Shown here piece after piece: positions 52,044 to 63,183 of a stretch of 64,000 nt of DNA. The translations under genes were made by a program, and so were the position numbers. Position 1 is the first letter of the stretch, and every line of letters starts with the position of its first letter. The notes under the pieces were generated by a model, which saw only the letters and a list, made by a program, of their open reading frames with translations, did not search any database and was not told where the DNA came from. Source of the DNA: Sanderia malayensis (Eukaryota > Cnidaria > Scyphozoa > Semaeostomeae > Pelagiidae); contig RQOL01000763.1 of assembly GCA_013076295.1 (NCBI GenBank), forward strand, positions 1 to 64,000, given 5' to 3'.

Positions 52044-55000
52044 AATCACGGAATAGATGTAAAAAAAGGTGTAATTCAATCATCAGGATTAGCTGTATTA
52101 GGGTGGATTGATGTGTAAGTTATGGGAATGAATGTTAATATAACGGAAAAAAAATAAAAATGGGTGTATTTCAATCAGTCAGTTTTACATGTATATAAAG
52201 TCAATTCCTGTGTAAGTTTTGTGAAAGAAAGTTAATATCACGGAAAACAAGTGAAAATGGTGTATTTCAATCAGTCAGTTTTTAATGTATTTACCTTAAT
52301 TCATGTGTATACTGTGGAAATGAATGAAAATATCACGGGAAAAAGTAAAAAGGGTGAATTTCAATCAGTCAATTTTAGCTGTATTAACGTGGATTCATGT
52401 GTAAATTGTGGAAAAAAAGTAAAAAGAGTGTATTTCAATCAGTCAGTTATCCCTGTATTTACGTTAATTCATGTGTAAATTGTGGGAATGAAGGTTAATA
52501 TCACGGAAAAAAGTGAAAAGGGTGAATTTCAATCAGTCAATTTTACCTGTATTAACGTGGATTCATGTGTAAATTTTGGGAAAGAATGTTAATATCACGA
52601 GAAAAAGTAAAAAGGGTGAATTTCAATCAATCAGTTTTAGCTGTATTAACGTGGATTCATGTGTAAATTGTGGGAATGAACGTCAATATTGCGGAAAAAA
52701 AGTAAAAAGAGTGTATTTCAATCAGTCAGTTATCCCCGTATTTACTTTAATTCATGTGTAAATTTTGGGAAAGAATGTTAATATCACGAGAAAAAGTAAA
52801 AAGGGTGAATTTCAATCAATCAGTTTTACCTGTATTAACGTGGATTCATGTATAAATTGTGGGAATGAATGTTAATATCACGGAAAACAAGTAAAAAAGG
52901 TGCAATTCAATCAGTCAGTTTTACCTGTATTAACGTGGATTCATGTGTAAATTGTGGGGATGAATGTTAATATCACGGAAAACAAGTAAAAAAGGTGCAT
53001 TTCAATCAGTCAGTTTTACCTGTATTAACGTGGATTCATGTGTAAATTGTGGGAATGAATGTTAATATCACGGAAAACAAGTAAAAAAGGTGCATTCAAT
53101 CAGTCAATTTTACATGTTTATAAGGTCAATTCATGTTTAAATTGTGGGAATTAATGTTAATATCACGGAAAACAAGTAAAAATGGTGCATTTCAATCAGT
53201 CAGTTTTACCTGTATTAACGTGGATTCATGTGTAATTTGTGAGAATGAATGCTAAAATCACGGAAAAAAGTAAAAAGGGTGAATTTCAATCAGTCAATTT
53301 TAGCTGTATTAAAGTGGATTCATGTCTATCAGTCAGTTTTACCTGTATTAACGTGGATTCATGTGTAAATTGTGGGAATGAATGTTAATATCACGGAAAA
53401 CAAGTAAAAAAGGTGCATTTCAATCAGTCAGTTTTACATGTTTATAAGGTCAATTCATGTTTAAATTGTGGGAATTAATGTTAATATCACGGAAAACAAG
53501 TAAAAATGTTTCATTTCAATCAGTCAGTTTTACATGTATATAAAGTCAATTCATATGTAAGTTGTGTGAATGAAAGTTAATATCATGGAAAACAAGTAAA
53601 AATGGTGTATTTCAATCAGTCAGTTTTTCCTGTATTTACCCTAATTCATGTGTAAATTGTGGAATTGAATGATAATATCACAGGAAAAAGTAAAAAGGGT
53701 GACTTTCAATCAGTCATTTTTAGCTGTATTAACGTGGATTCATGTGTAAATTGTGGGAATGAACGTCAATATTGCGGAAAAAAAGTAAAAAGAGTGTATT
53801 TCAATCAGTCAGTTATCCCTGTATTTACTTTAATTCATGTGTAAATTTTGGGAAAGAATGTTAATATCACGAGAAAAAGTAAAAAGGGTGAACTTCAATC
53901 AATCAGGTTTACCTGTATTAACGTGGATTCATGTGTAAATTGTAGGAATGAATGTTAATATCACGGAAAACAAGTAAAAATGGTGTAATTCAATCACTCA
54001 GTTTTCCCTGTATTTTCGTTAATTCATGTGTAAATTTTGGGAAAGAATGTTAATATCACCAGAAAAAGTAAAAAGGGTGAATTTCCATCAATCAGTTTTA
54101 GCTGTATTAACGTGGATTCATGTGTAAATTGTGGGAATTAATGTTAAAATCACGGAAAACAAGTAAAAATGGTGTATTTCAATCAGTCAGTTTTTCCTGT
54201 ATTTACCCTAAGTCATGTGTAAATTGTGGAAACGAATGATAATATCACAGGAAAAAGTAAAAAGGGTGACTTTCAATCAGTCATTTTTAGCTGTATTAAC
54301 GTGGATTCATGTGTAAATTGTGGGAATGAACGTCAATATTGCGGAAAAAAAGTAAAAAGAGTGTATTTCAATCAGTCAGTTATCCCTGTATTTACTTTAA
54401 TTCATGTGTAAATTGTGGGAATGAAGGTTAATATCACGGAAAAGAGTGAAAAGGGTGAATTTCAATCAGTCAATTTTACCTGTATTAACGTGGATTCATG
54501 TGTAAATTGTGGGAATGAATGTTAATATCACGGAAAACAAGTAAAAAAGGTGTATTTCAATCAGTCAGTTTTACATGTTTATAAGGTCAATTCATGTGTA
54601 AATTGTGGGAATTAATGTAATATCACGGAAAACAAGTAAAAATGGTGTAATTCAATCAGTCAGTTTTCCCTGTATTTACGTTAATTCATGTGTAATTTGT
54701 GAGAATGAATGTTAAAATCACGGAAGAAAGTAAAAAGGGTGAATTTCAATCAGTCAATTTTAGCTGTATTAAAGTGGATTCATGTCTAAGTTGTTGGAAT
54801 GAATGTTAATATCACGGAAAACAAGTGAAAAGAGTGTATTTCAATCAGTCAGTTTTTCCTGTATTTACGTTAATTCATGTGTAAATTGTGGGAATGAAGG
54901 TTAATATCACGGAAAAGAGTGAAAAGGGTGAATTTCAATCAGTCAATTTTACCTGTATTAACGTGGATTCATGTGTAAATTGTGGGAATGAATGTTAATA

Positions 55001-55954
55001 TCACGGAAAACAAGTAAAAAAGGTGTATTTCAATCAGTCAGTTTTACATGTTTATAAGGTCAATTCATGTGTAAATTGTGGGAATTAATGTTAATATCAC
55101 GGAAAACAAGTAAAAATGGTGTAATTCAATCACACAGTTTTCCCTGTATTTTCGTTAATTCATCTGTAAATTTTGGGAAAGAATGTTAATATCACCAGAA
55201 AAAGTAAAAAAGGTGAATTTCAATCAATCAGTTTTAGCTGTATTAACGTGGATTCATGTGTAAATTGTGGGAATTAATGTTAAAATCACGGAAAACAAGT
55301 AAAAAAAGTGTAATTCAATCAGTCAGGACTAGCTGTATTTAAGTGGATTCATGTGTAAATTGTGGGAATGAATGTTAATATAACGGAAAGCCAGTAAAAA
55401 TGGTGTTGTTCAATCAGTCCGTTTTACATGAATATAAAGTCAATTTATGTGTAAAGTTTGGGAATTAATGTTACTTTCACGGAAAACAAGTAAAAATGGT
55501 GCATTTCAATCAGCCAGTGTCACCTGTTTTTACGTTAATTCCCGTGGAAATTGTGGGAAAGAATTTTAAAATCACGGAAAAGATGTAAAAAAGGTGTAAT
55601 TCAATCAATCAGGATTAGCTGTATTAAGGTGGATTGATGTGTAAGTTATGCGAATGAATGCTAATATAACGGAAAACAAATAAAATTGGTGTATTTCAAT
55701 CAGTCAGTTTTACATGTATATAAAGTCAATTCATATGTAAGTTGTGTGAATGAAAGTTAATATCACGGAAAACAAGTAAAAATGGTGTATTTCAATCAGT
55801 CAGTTTTTCCTGTGTTTACCCTAATTCATGTGTAAATTGTGGGAATGAATGTTAATATCACAGGAAAAAGTAAAAAGGGTGAATTTCAATCAGTGAATTT
55901 TAGCTGCATTAACTTGGATTCATGTGGAAAACGTGGGAATGAATGTAAATATCC
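52044..55954 (+). repeat. Block VI: short local multimers
   Basis: Closely related monomers in short repeating groups. The GAACGTCAATATTGCGG monomer occurs at about 52,678, 53,757 and 54,327. The last two belong to a six-monomer unit whose copies start near 53,659 and 54,226, 567 bp apart. A five-monomer step of about 475 bp relates GAATGAAGGTTAATATCACG at 54,419 and 54,893. Identity between neighbouring copies is high, suggesting recent local amplification. Open frames of 61-75 codons here repeat because the satellite repeats; they are not genes. Confidence 0.8.
54494..54589 (+). repeat. Representative satellite monomer
   Basis: This clean 96-bp monomer can serve as a reference. It starts at ATTCATGTGTAAATTGTGGG, passes through AATGAATGTTAATATCACGG and TTTCAATCAGTCAGTTTTAC, and ends in the linker TTTATAAGGTCA before the next ATTCATG at 54590. 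The core is shared by nearly all monomers of the window. The last 30 bases are the part that distinguishes monomer types: others end in TTTTAGCTGTATTAACGTGG, TTTTCCCTGTATTTACGTTA, GGACTAGCTGTATTTAGGTG, GGTTTAGCTCTATTAACGTA or TTTGCCCAGTATTTTCGTCA. Phase of the monomer start is arbitrary. Confidence 0.9.
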
Positions 55955-56629
55955 CAGTAAACAAGTAAAAAATTTGTATTTCAATCGGCCAATTTTACCT
56001 GTATATAAAGTCAATTCATGTGTAAATTGTGGGAATTAATGTTAAAATCACGGAAAACAAGTAAAAAAAGTGTAATTCAATCAGTCAGGACTAGCTGTAT
56101 TTAAGTGGATTCATGTGTAAATTGTGGGAATGAATGTTAATATAACGGAAAGCCAGTAAAAATGGTGTTGTTCAATCAGTCCGTTTTACATGAATATAAA
56201 GTCAATTTATGTGTAAAGTGTGGGAATTAATGTTACTTTCACGGAAAACAAGTAAAAATGGTGCATTTCAATCAGCCAGTGTCACCTGTTTTTACGTTAA
56301 TTCCCGTGGAAATTGTGGGAAAGAATTTTAAAATCACGGAAAAGATGTAAAAAGGTGTAATTCAATCAATCAGGATTAGCTGTATTAAGGTGGATTGATG
56401 TGTAAGTTATGCGAATGAATGCTAATATAACGGAAAACAAATAAAAATGGTGTATTTCAATCAGTCAGTTTTACATGTATATAAAGTCAATTCATATGTA
56501 AGTTGTGTGAATGAAAGTTAATATCACGGAAAACAAGTAAAAATGGTGTATTTCAATCGGTCAGTTTATCCTGTATTTACCCTAATTCATGTGTAAATTG
56601 TGGAAATGCAGGTTAATATCATGGAAAAG

Positions 56630-58100
56630 AGTGAAAAGGGTGAATTTCAATCAGTCAATTTTACCTGTATTAACGTGGATTCATGTGTAAATTGTGGGAA
56701 TGAATGTTAATATCACGGAAAACAAGTAAAAAAGGTGTATTTCAATCAGTCAGTTTTACATGTTTATAAGGTCAATTCATGTGTAAATTGTGGAAATTAA
56801 TGTTAATATCACGGAAAACAAGTAAAAATGGTGTAATTCAGTCAGTCAGTTTTCCCTGTATTTACGTTAATTCATGTGTAATTTGTGAGAATGAATGTTA
56901 AAATCACGGAAAAAAGTAAAAAGGGTGAACTTCAATCAGTCAATTTTAGCTGTATTAAAGTGGATTCTTGTGTAAATTGTGGGAATGAATGTTAATATCA
57001 CGGAAAACAAGTAAAAAAGGTGTATTTCAATCAGCCAGTTTTACATGTTTATAAGGTCAATTCATGTGTAAATTGTGGGAATTAATGTTAATATCACGGA
57101 AAACAAGTAAAAATGGTGTAATTCAATCAGTCAGTTTTCCCTGTATTTACGTTAATTCATGTGTAATTTGTGAGAATGAATGTTAAAATCACGGAAAAAA
57201 GTAAAAAGTGTGAATTTCAATCAGTCAATTTTAGCTGTATTAAAGTGGATTCATGTGTAAATTGTGGGAATGAATGTTAATATCACGGAAAACAAGTAAA
57301 GAAGGTGTATTTCAATCAGTCAGTTTTACATGTTTATAAGGTCAATTCATGTGTAAATTGTGGGAATTAATGTTAATATCACGGAAAACAAGTAAAAATG
57401 GTGTAATTCAATCAGTCAGGTTTACATGTATATAAAGTCAATTCATATGTAAGTTGTGTGAATGAAAGTTAATACCACGGAAAACAAGTAAAAATGGTGT
57501 ATTTCAATCGGTCAGTTTTTCCTGTATTTACCCTAATTCATGTGTAAATTGTGGAAATGCAGGTTAATATCATGGAAATAAGTGAAAAGGGTGAATTTCA
57601 ATCAGTCAATTTTACCTGTATTAACGTGGATTCATGTGTAAATTGTGGGAATGAATGTTAATATCACGGAAAACAAGTAAAAAAGGTGTATTTCAATCAG
57701 TCAGTTTTACATGTTTATAAGGTCAATTCATGTGTAAATTGTGGGAATTAATGTTAATATCACGGAAAACAAGTAAAAATGGTGTAATTCAATTAGTCAG
57801 TTTTCCCTGTATTTACGTTAATTCATGTGTAATTTGTGAGAATGAATGTTAAAATCACGGAAAAAAGTAAAAAGGGTGAATTTCAATCAGTCAATTTTAG
57901 CTGTATTAAAGTGGATTCATGTGTAAATTGTGGGAATGAATGTTAATATCACGGAAAACAAGTAAAAAAGGTGTATTTCAATCAGTCAGTTTTACAAGTT
58001 TATAAGGTGTAAATTGTGGGAATTAATGTTAATATCACGGAAAACAAGTAAAAATGGTGTAATTCAATCAGTCAGTTTTCCCTGTATTTACGTTAATTCA
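56630..58100 (+). repeat. Three-monomer (about 288 bp) higher-order repeat
   Basis: Within block VII, three monomer types alternate regularly: one ending TTTATAAGGTCA, one ending TTTTCCCTGTATTTACGTTA, and one ending TTTTAGCTGTATTAAAGTGG. The TTTATAAGGTC marker falls near 56,760, 57,048 and 57,336, with 288-bp steps. One extra trimer here, relative to the next unit, accounts for most of the length difference between 2,997 and 2,718 bp. Confidence 0.85.
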
Positions 58101-58457
58101 TGTGTAAATGTGGAAGATTTAATATCACGGAACAAGTAAAAAGTGTATTCAATCAGTCAGTTTACATTTTAGAAAGTCAATTCAGTGTAAAGTGTGGGAA
58201 AGAATGTTAAAATTACGGAAAACAATTAAAAAATGGGGAATTCAATCAGTCAGGGTTAACTGTTTTAACGTGGATTCATGTGTAATTTATGAGAATGAAT
58301 GTTAAAATCACGGAAAACAAGTAAAAAAAGTGTGATTCAATCAGTCAGGACTAGCTGTATTTAGGTGGATTCATGTGTAAAATGTGGGAATGAATGTTAA
58401 TATAACGGAAAGCAAGTAAAAATGGTGTTCTTCAATCAGTCCGTTTTACATGTATAT

Positions 58458-58618
58458 GTAGTGTTCATGCAATACCTCATGTGCACACAGCATGCACAGC
58501 ATGTTATATTATATAATAAGTTATGATGTAATGTAATATTGATTCAGTCAAGATACAGATAGATCGTAATGTAGTCGTGTGCTGACTCCCTCTCGCTAAC
58601 AACTTCAAAGATATTACA
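58458..58618 (+). mobile_element. 161-bp non-satellite insert, copy 6
   Basis: The same element in block VII unit 1. Subfamily C: CATGTGCACACAGC as in A, CCCTCTCGCT as in B, and the private variants TTGATTCAGTC and AGATAGATCGTAATG. GTATAT lies on both sides. Confidence 0.75.
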
Positions 58619-58951
58619 GTATATAAAGTCAATTTATGTGTAAAGTGTAGGAATTAATGTTAGCTTCACGGAAAACAAGTAAAAATGGTGTAATTCAATC
58701 AGTCAGTTTTCCCTGTATTTACGTTAATTCATGTGTAATTTGTGAGAATGAATGTTAAAATCACGCAAAAAAGTAAAAAGGGTGAATTTCAATCAGTGAA
58801 TTTTAGCTGCATTAACGTGGATTCATGTGGAAAATGTGGGAATGAATGTTAATATCACGGAAAACAAGTAATTAAGGTGTACTTTACTCAGTCTAATGAA
58901 CTGTATTATCGTGGATTCATGTGGAAAATGTGGGAATGAATGTAAATATCC

Positions 58952-61669
58952 CAGTAAACAAGTAAAAAATTTGTATTTCAATCGGCCAATTTTACCTGTA
59001 TATAAAGTCAATTCATGTGTAAATTGTGGGAATTAATGTTAAAATCACGGAAACAAGTAAAAAAGTGTAATTCAATCAGTCAGGACTAGCTGTATTTAAG
59101 TGGATTCATGTGTAAATTGTGGGAATGAATGTTAATATAACGGAAAGCCAGTAAAAATGGTGTTGTTCAATCAGTCCGTTTCACATGAATATAAAGTCAA
59201 TTTATGTGTAAAGTGTGGCAATTAATGTTACTTTCACGGAAAACAAGTAAAATGGTGCATTTCAATCAGCCAGTGTCACCTGTTTTTACGTTAATTCCCG
59301 TGGAAATTGTGGGAAAGAATTTTAAAATCAAGGAAAAGATGTAAAAAAGGTGTAATTCAATCAATCAGGATTAGCTGTATTAAGGTGGATTGATGTGTAA
59401 GTTATGCGAATGAATGCTAATATAACGGAAAACAAATACAAATGGTGTATTTCAATCAGTCAGTTTTACATGTATATAAAGTCAATTCTTATGTAAGTTG
59501 TGTGAATGAAAGTTAATATCACGGAAAACAAGTAAAAATGGTGTATTTCAATCGGTCAGTTTATCCTGTATTTACCCTAATTCATGTGTAAATTGTGGAA
59601 ATGCAGGTTAATATCATGGAAAAGAGTGAAAAGGGTGAATTTCAATCAGTCAATTTTACCTGTATTAACGTGGATTCATGTGTAAATTGTGGGAATGAAT
59701 GTTAATATCACGGAAACAAGTAAAAAAGGTGTATTTCAATCAGTCAGTTTTACATGTTTATAAGGTCAATTCATGTGTAAATTGTGGGAATTAATGTTAA
59801 TATCACGGAAAACAAGTAAAAATGGTGTAATTCAATCAGTCAGTTTTCCCTGTATTTACGTTAATTCATGTGTAATTTGTGAGAATGAATGTTAAAATCA
59901 CGGAAAAAAGTAAAAAGTGTGAATTTCAATCAGTCAATTTTAGCTGTATTAAAGTGGATTCATGTGTAAATTGTGGGAATGAATGTTAATATCACGGAAA
60001 ACAAGTAAAGAAGGTGTATTTCAATCAGTCAGTTTTACATGTTTATAAGGTCAATTCATGTGTAAATTGTGGGAATTAATGTTAATATCACGGAAAACAA
60101 GTAAAAATGGTGTAATTCAATCAGTCAGGTTTACATGTATATAAAGTCAATTCATATGTAAGTTGTGTGAATGAAAGTTAATATCACGGAAAACAAGTAA
60201 AAATGGTGTATTTCAATCGGTCAGTTTTTCCTGTATTTACCCTAATTCATGTGTAAATTGTGGAAATGCAGGTTAATATCATGGAAAAGAGTGAAAAGGG
60301 TGAATTTCAATCAGTCAATTTTACCTGTATTAACGTGGATTCATGTGTAAATTGTGGGAATGAATGTTAATATCACGGAAAACAAGTAAAAAAGGTGTAT
60401 TTCAATCAGTCAGTTTTACATGTTTATTAGGTCAATTCATGTGTAAATTGTGGGAATTAATGTTAATATCACGGAAAACAAGTAAAATGGTGTAATTCAA
60501 TTAGTCAGTTTTCCCTGTATTTACGTTAATTCATGTGTAATTTGTGAGAATGAATGTTAAAATCACGGAAAAAAGTAAAAAGGGTGAATTTCAATCAGTC
60601 AATTTTAGCTGTATTAAAGTGGATTCATGTGTAAATTGTGGGAATGAATGTTAATATCACGGAAAACAAGTAAAAAAGGTGTATTTCAATCAGTCAGTTT
60701 TACAAGTTTATAAGGTGTAAATTGTGGGAATTAATGTTAATATCACGGAAAACAAGTAAAAATGGTGTAATTCAATCAGTCAGTTTTCCCTGTATTTACG
60801 TTAATTCATGTGTAAATTGTGGGAATGAATGTTAATATCACGGGAAACAAGTAAAAGGGTGTATTTCAATCAGTCAGTTTTACATTTTTAGAAAGTCAAT
60901 TCACGTGTAAAGTGTGGGAAAGAATGTTAAAATTACGGAAAACAATTAAAAAATGGGGAATTCAATCAGTCAGGGTTAACTGTTTTAACGTGGATTCATG
61001 TGTAATTTATGAGAATGAATGTTAAAATCACGGAAAACAAGTAAAAAAAGTGTGATTCAATCAGTCAGGACTAGCTGTATTTAGGTGGATTCATGTGTAA
61101 AATGTGGGAATGAATGTTAATATAACGGAAAGCAAGTAAAAATGGTGTTCTTCAATCAGTCCGTTTTACATGTATATGTAGTGTTCATGCAATACCTCAT
61201 GTGCACACAGCATGCACAGCATGTTATATTATATAATAAGTTATGATGTAATGTAATATTGATTCAGTCAAGATACAGATAGATCGTAATGTAGTCGTGT
61301 GCTGACTCCCTCTCGCTAACAACTTCAAAGATATTACAGTATATAAGTCAATTTATGTGTAAAGTGTAGGAATTAATGTTAGCTTCACGGAAAACAAGTA
61401 AAAATGGTGTAATTCAATCAGTCAGTTTTCCCTGTATTTACGTTAATTCATGTGTAATTTGTGAGAATGAATGTTAAAATCACGCAAAAAAGTAAAAAGG
61501 GTGAATTTCAATCAGTGAATTTTAGCTGCATTAACGGGGATTCATGTGGAAATGTGGGAATGAATGTTAATATCACGGAAAACAAGTAATTAAGGTGTAC
61601 TTTACTCAGTCTAATGAACTGTATTATCGTGGATTCATGTGGAAAATGTGGGAATGAATGTAAATATCC
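58952..61669 (+). repeat. Block VII unit 2 (2,718 bp)
   Basis: The second tandem unit, collinear with unit 1 and carrying the 161-bp insert at 61,178-61,338. It shares with unit 1 an internal partial deletion in the monomer reading ACAAGTTTATAAGGTGTAAA (near 57,994 and 60,703). That deletion therefore predates the unit duplication. Substitutions between units 1 and 2 are few. Confidence 0.88.
61178..61338 (+). mobile_element. 161-bp non-satellite insert, copy 7
   Basis: Subfamily C, block VII unit 2, 2,720 bp from copy 6 and matching it across the full insert. The right flank reads GTATATAAGTC, one A shorter. Units 3 and 4 of block VII lack the element because the region holding it is deleted in unit 3 and lies beyond the window in unit 4. 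Confidence 0.75.
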
Positions 61670-63183
61670 CAGTAAACAAGTAAAAAATTTGTATTTCAAT
61701 CGGCCAATTTTACCTGTATATAAAGTCAATTCATGTGTAAATTGTGGGAATTAATGTTAAAATCACGGAAAACAAGTAAAAAAAGTGTAATTCAATCAGT
61801 CAGGACTAGCTGTATTTAAGTGGATTCATGTGTAAATTGTGGGAATGAATGTTAATATAACGGAAAGCCAGTAAAAATGGTGTTGTTCAATCAGTCCGTT
61901 TCACATGAATATAAAGTCAATTTATGTGTAAAGTGTGGGAATTAATGTTACTTTCACGGAAAACAAGTAAAAATGGTGCATTTCCATCAGCAAGTGTCAC
62001 CTGTTTTTAAGTTAATTCCCGTGGAAATTGTGGGAAAGAATTTTAAAATCACGGAAAAGATGTAAAAAGGTGTAATTCAATCAATCAGGATTAGCTGTAT
62101 TAAGGTGGATTGATGTGTAAGTTATGCGAATGAATGCTAATATAACGGAAAACATATAAAAATGGTGTATTTCAATCAGTCAGTTTTACATGTATATAAA
62201 GTCAATTCATATGTAAGTTGTGTGAATGAAAGTTAATATCACGGAAAACAAGTAAAAATGGTGTATTTCAATCGGTCAGTTTTTCCTGTATTTACCCTAA
62301 TTCACGTGTAAATTGTGGAAATGCAGGTTAATATCATGGAAAAGAGTGAAAGGGTGAATTTCAATCAGTCAATATTACCTGTATTAACGTGGATTCATGT
62401 GTAAATTGTGGGATGAATGTTAATATCACGGAAAACAAGTAAAAAAGGTGTATTTCAATCAGTCAGTTTTACATGTTTATAAGGTCAATTCATGTGTAAA
62501 TTGTGGGAATTAATTTTAATATCACGGAAAACAAGTAAAAATGGTGTAATTCAATCAGTCAGTTTTCCCTGTATTTACGTTAAATCATGTGTAATTTGTG
62601 AGAATGAATGTTAAAATCACGGAAAAAGTAAAAAGGGTGAATTTCAATAAGTCAATTTTAGCTGTACTGAAGTGGATTCATGTGTAAATTGTGAGAATGA
62701 ATGTGAAATCACGGAAAAAAGTAAAAAGGGTGAATTTCAATCAGTAAAATTTAGCTGTATTAAAGTGGATTCATGTCTAACTTGTTGGAATGAATGTTAA
62801 TATACGGAAAACAAGTAAAAAAGGTGTATTTCAATCAGTCAGTTTTACATGTTTATAAGGTCAATTCATGTGTAAATTGTGGGAATTAATGTTAATATCA
62901 CGGAAAACAAGTAAAAATGGTGTAATTCAATCAGTCAGTTTTCCCTGTATTTACGTTAATTCATGTGTAATTTGTGAGAATGAATGTTAAAATCACGGAA
63001 AAAAGTAAAAAGGGTAAATTTCAATCAGTGAATTTTAGCTGCATTAACGTGGATTCATGTGGAAAATGTGGGAATGAATGTTAATATCACGGAAAACAAG
63101 TAATTAAGGTGTACTTTACTCAGTCTAATGAACTGTATTATCGTGGATTCATGTGGAAAATGTGGGAATGAATGTAAATATCC
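61670..63183 (+). repeat. Block VII unit 3 (1,514 bp, internally deleted)
   Basis: The third unit starts like units 1 and 2 but lacks about 1.2 kb, including the region that would hold the 161-bp insert. It rejoins the common end at the AGTCTAATGAACTG monomer (63,122). It has the derived variants CATTTCCATCAGCAAGTGTC and CTGTTTTTAAGTTAATTC, which are shared with unit 4 but not with units 1 or 2. Confidence 0.85.

Larger units (their letters stand above)
55955..58951 (+). repeat. Block VII unit 1 (2,997 bp)
   Basis: Unit start is set at CAGTAAACAAGTAAAAAATT, which recurs at 55955, 58952, 61670 and 63184. This unit contains one 161-bp insert (58,458-58,618) and one more 288-bp trimer than unit 2. 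At 58,100-58,180 it has a cluster of small deletions compared with 60,805-60,905, probably a consensus error. A monomer containing AGTCTAATGAACTG lies near its end (58,891). Confidence 0.88.

Noticed and set aside
52251..54411. Repeated 61-75 codon open frames that look like a small gene family
   Set aside because: They track the six-monomer duplication of 567 bp, begin at different points of the monomer and end at its routine TAA.
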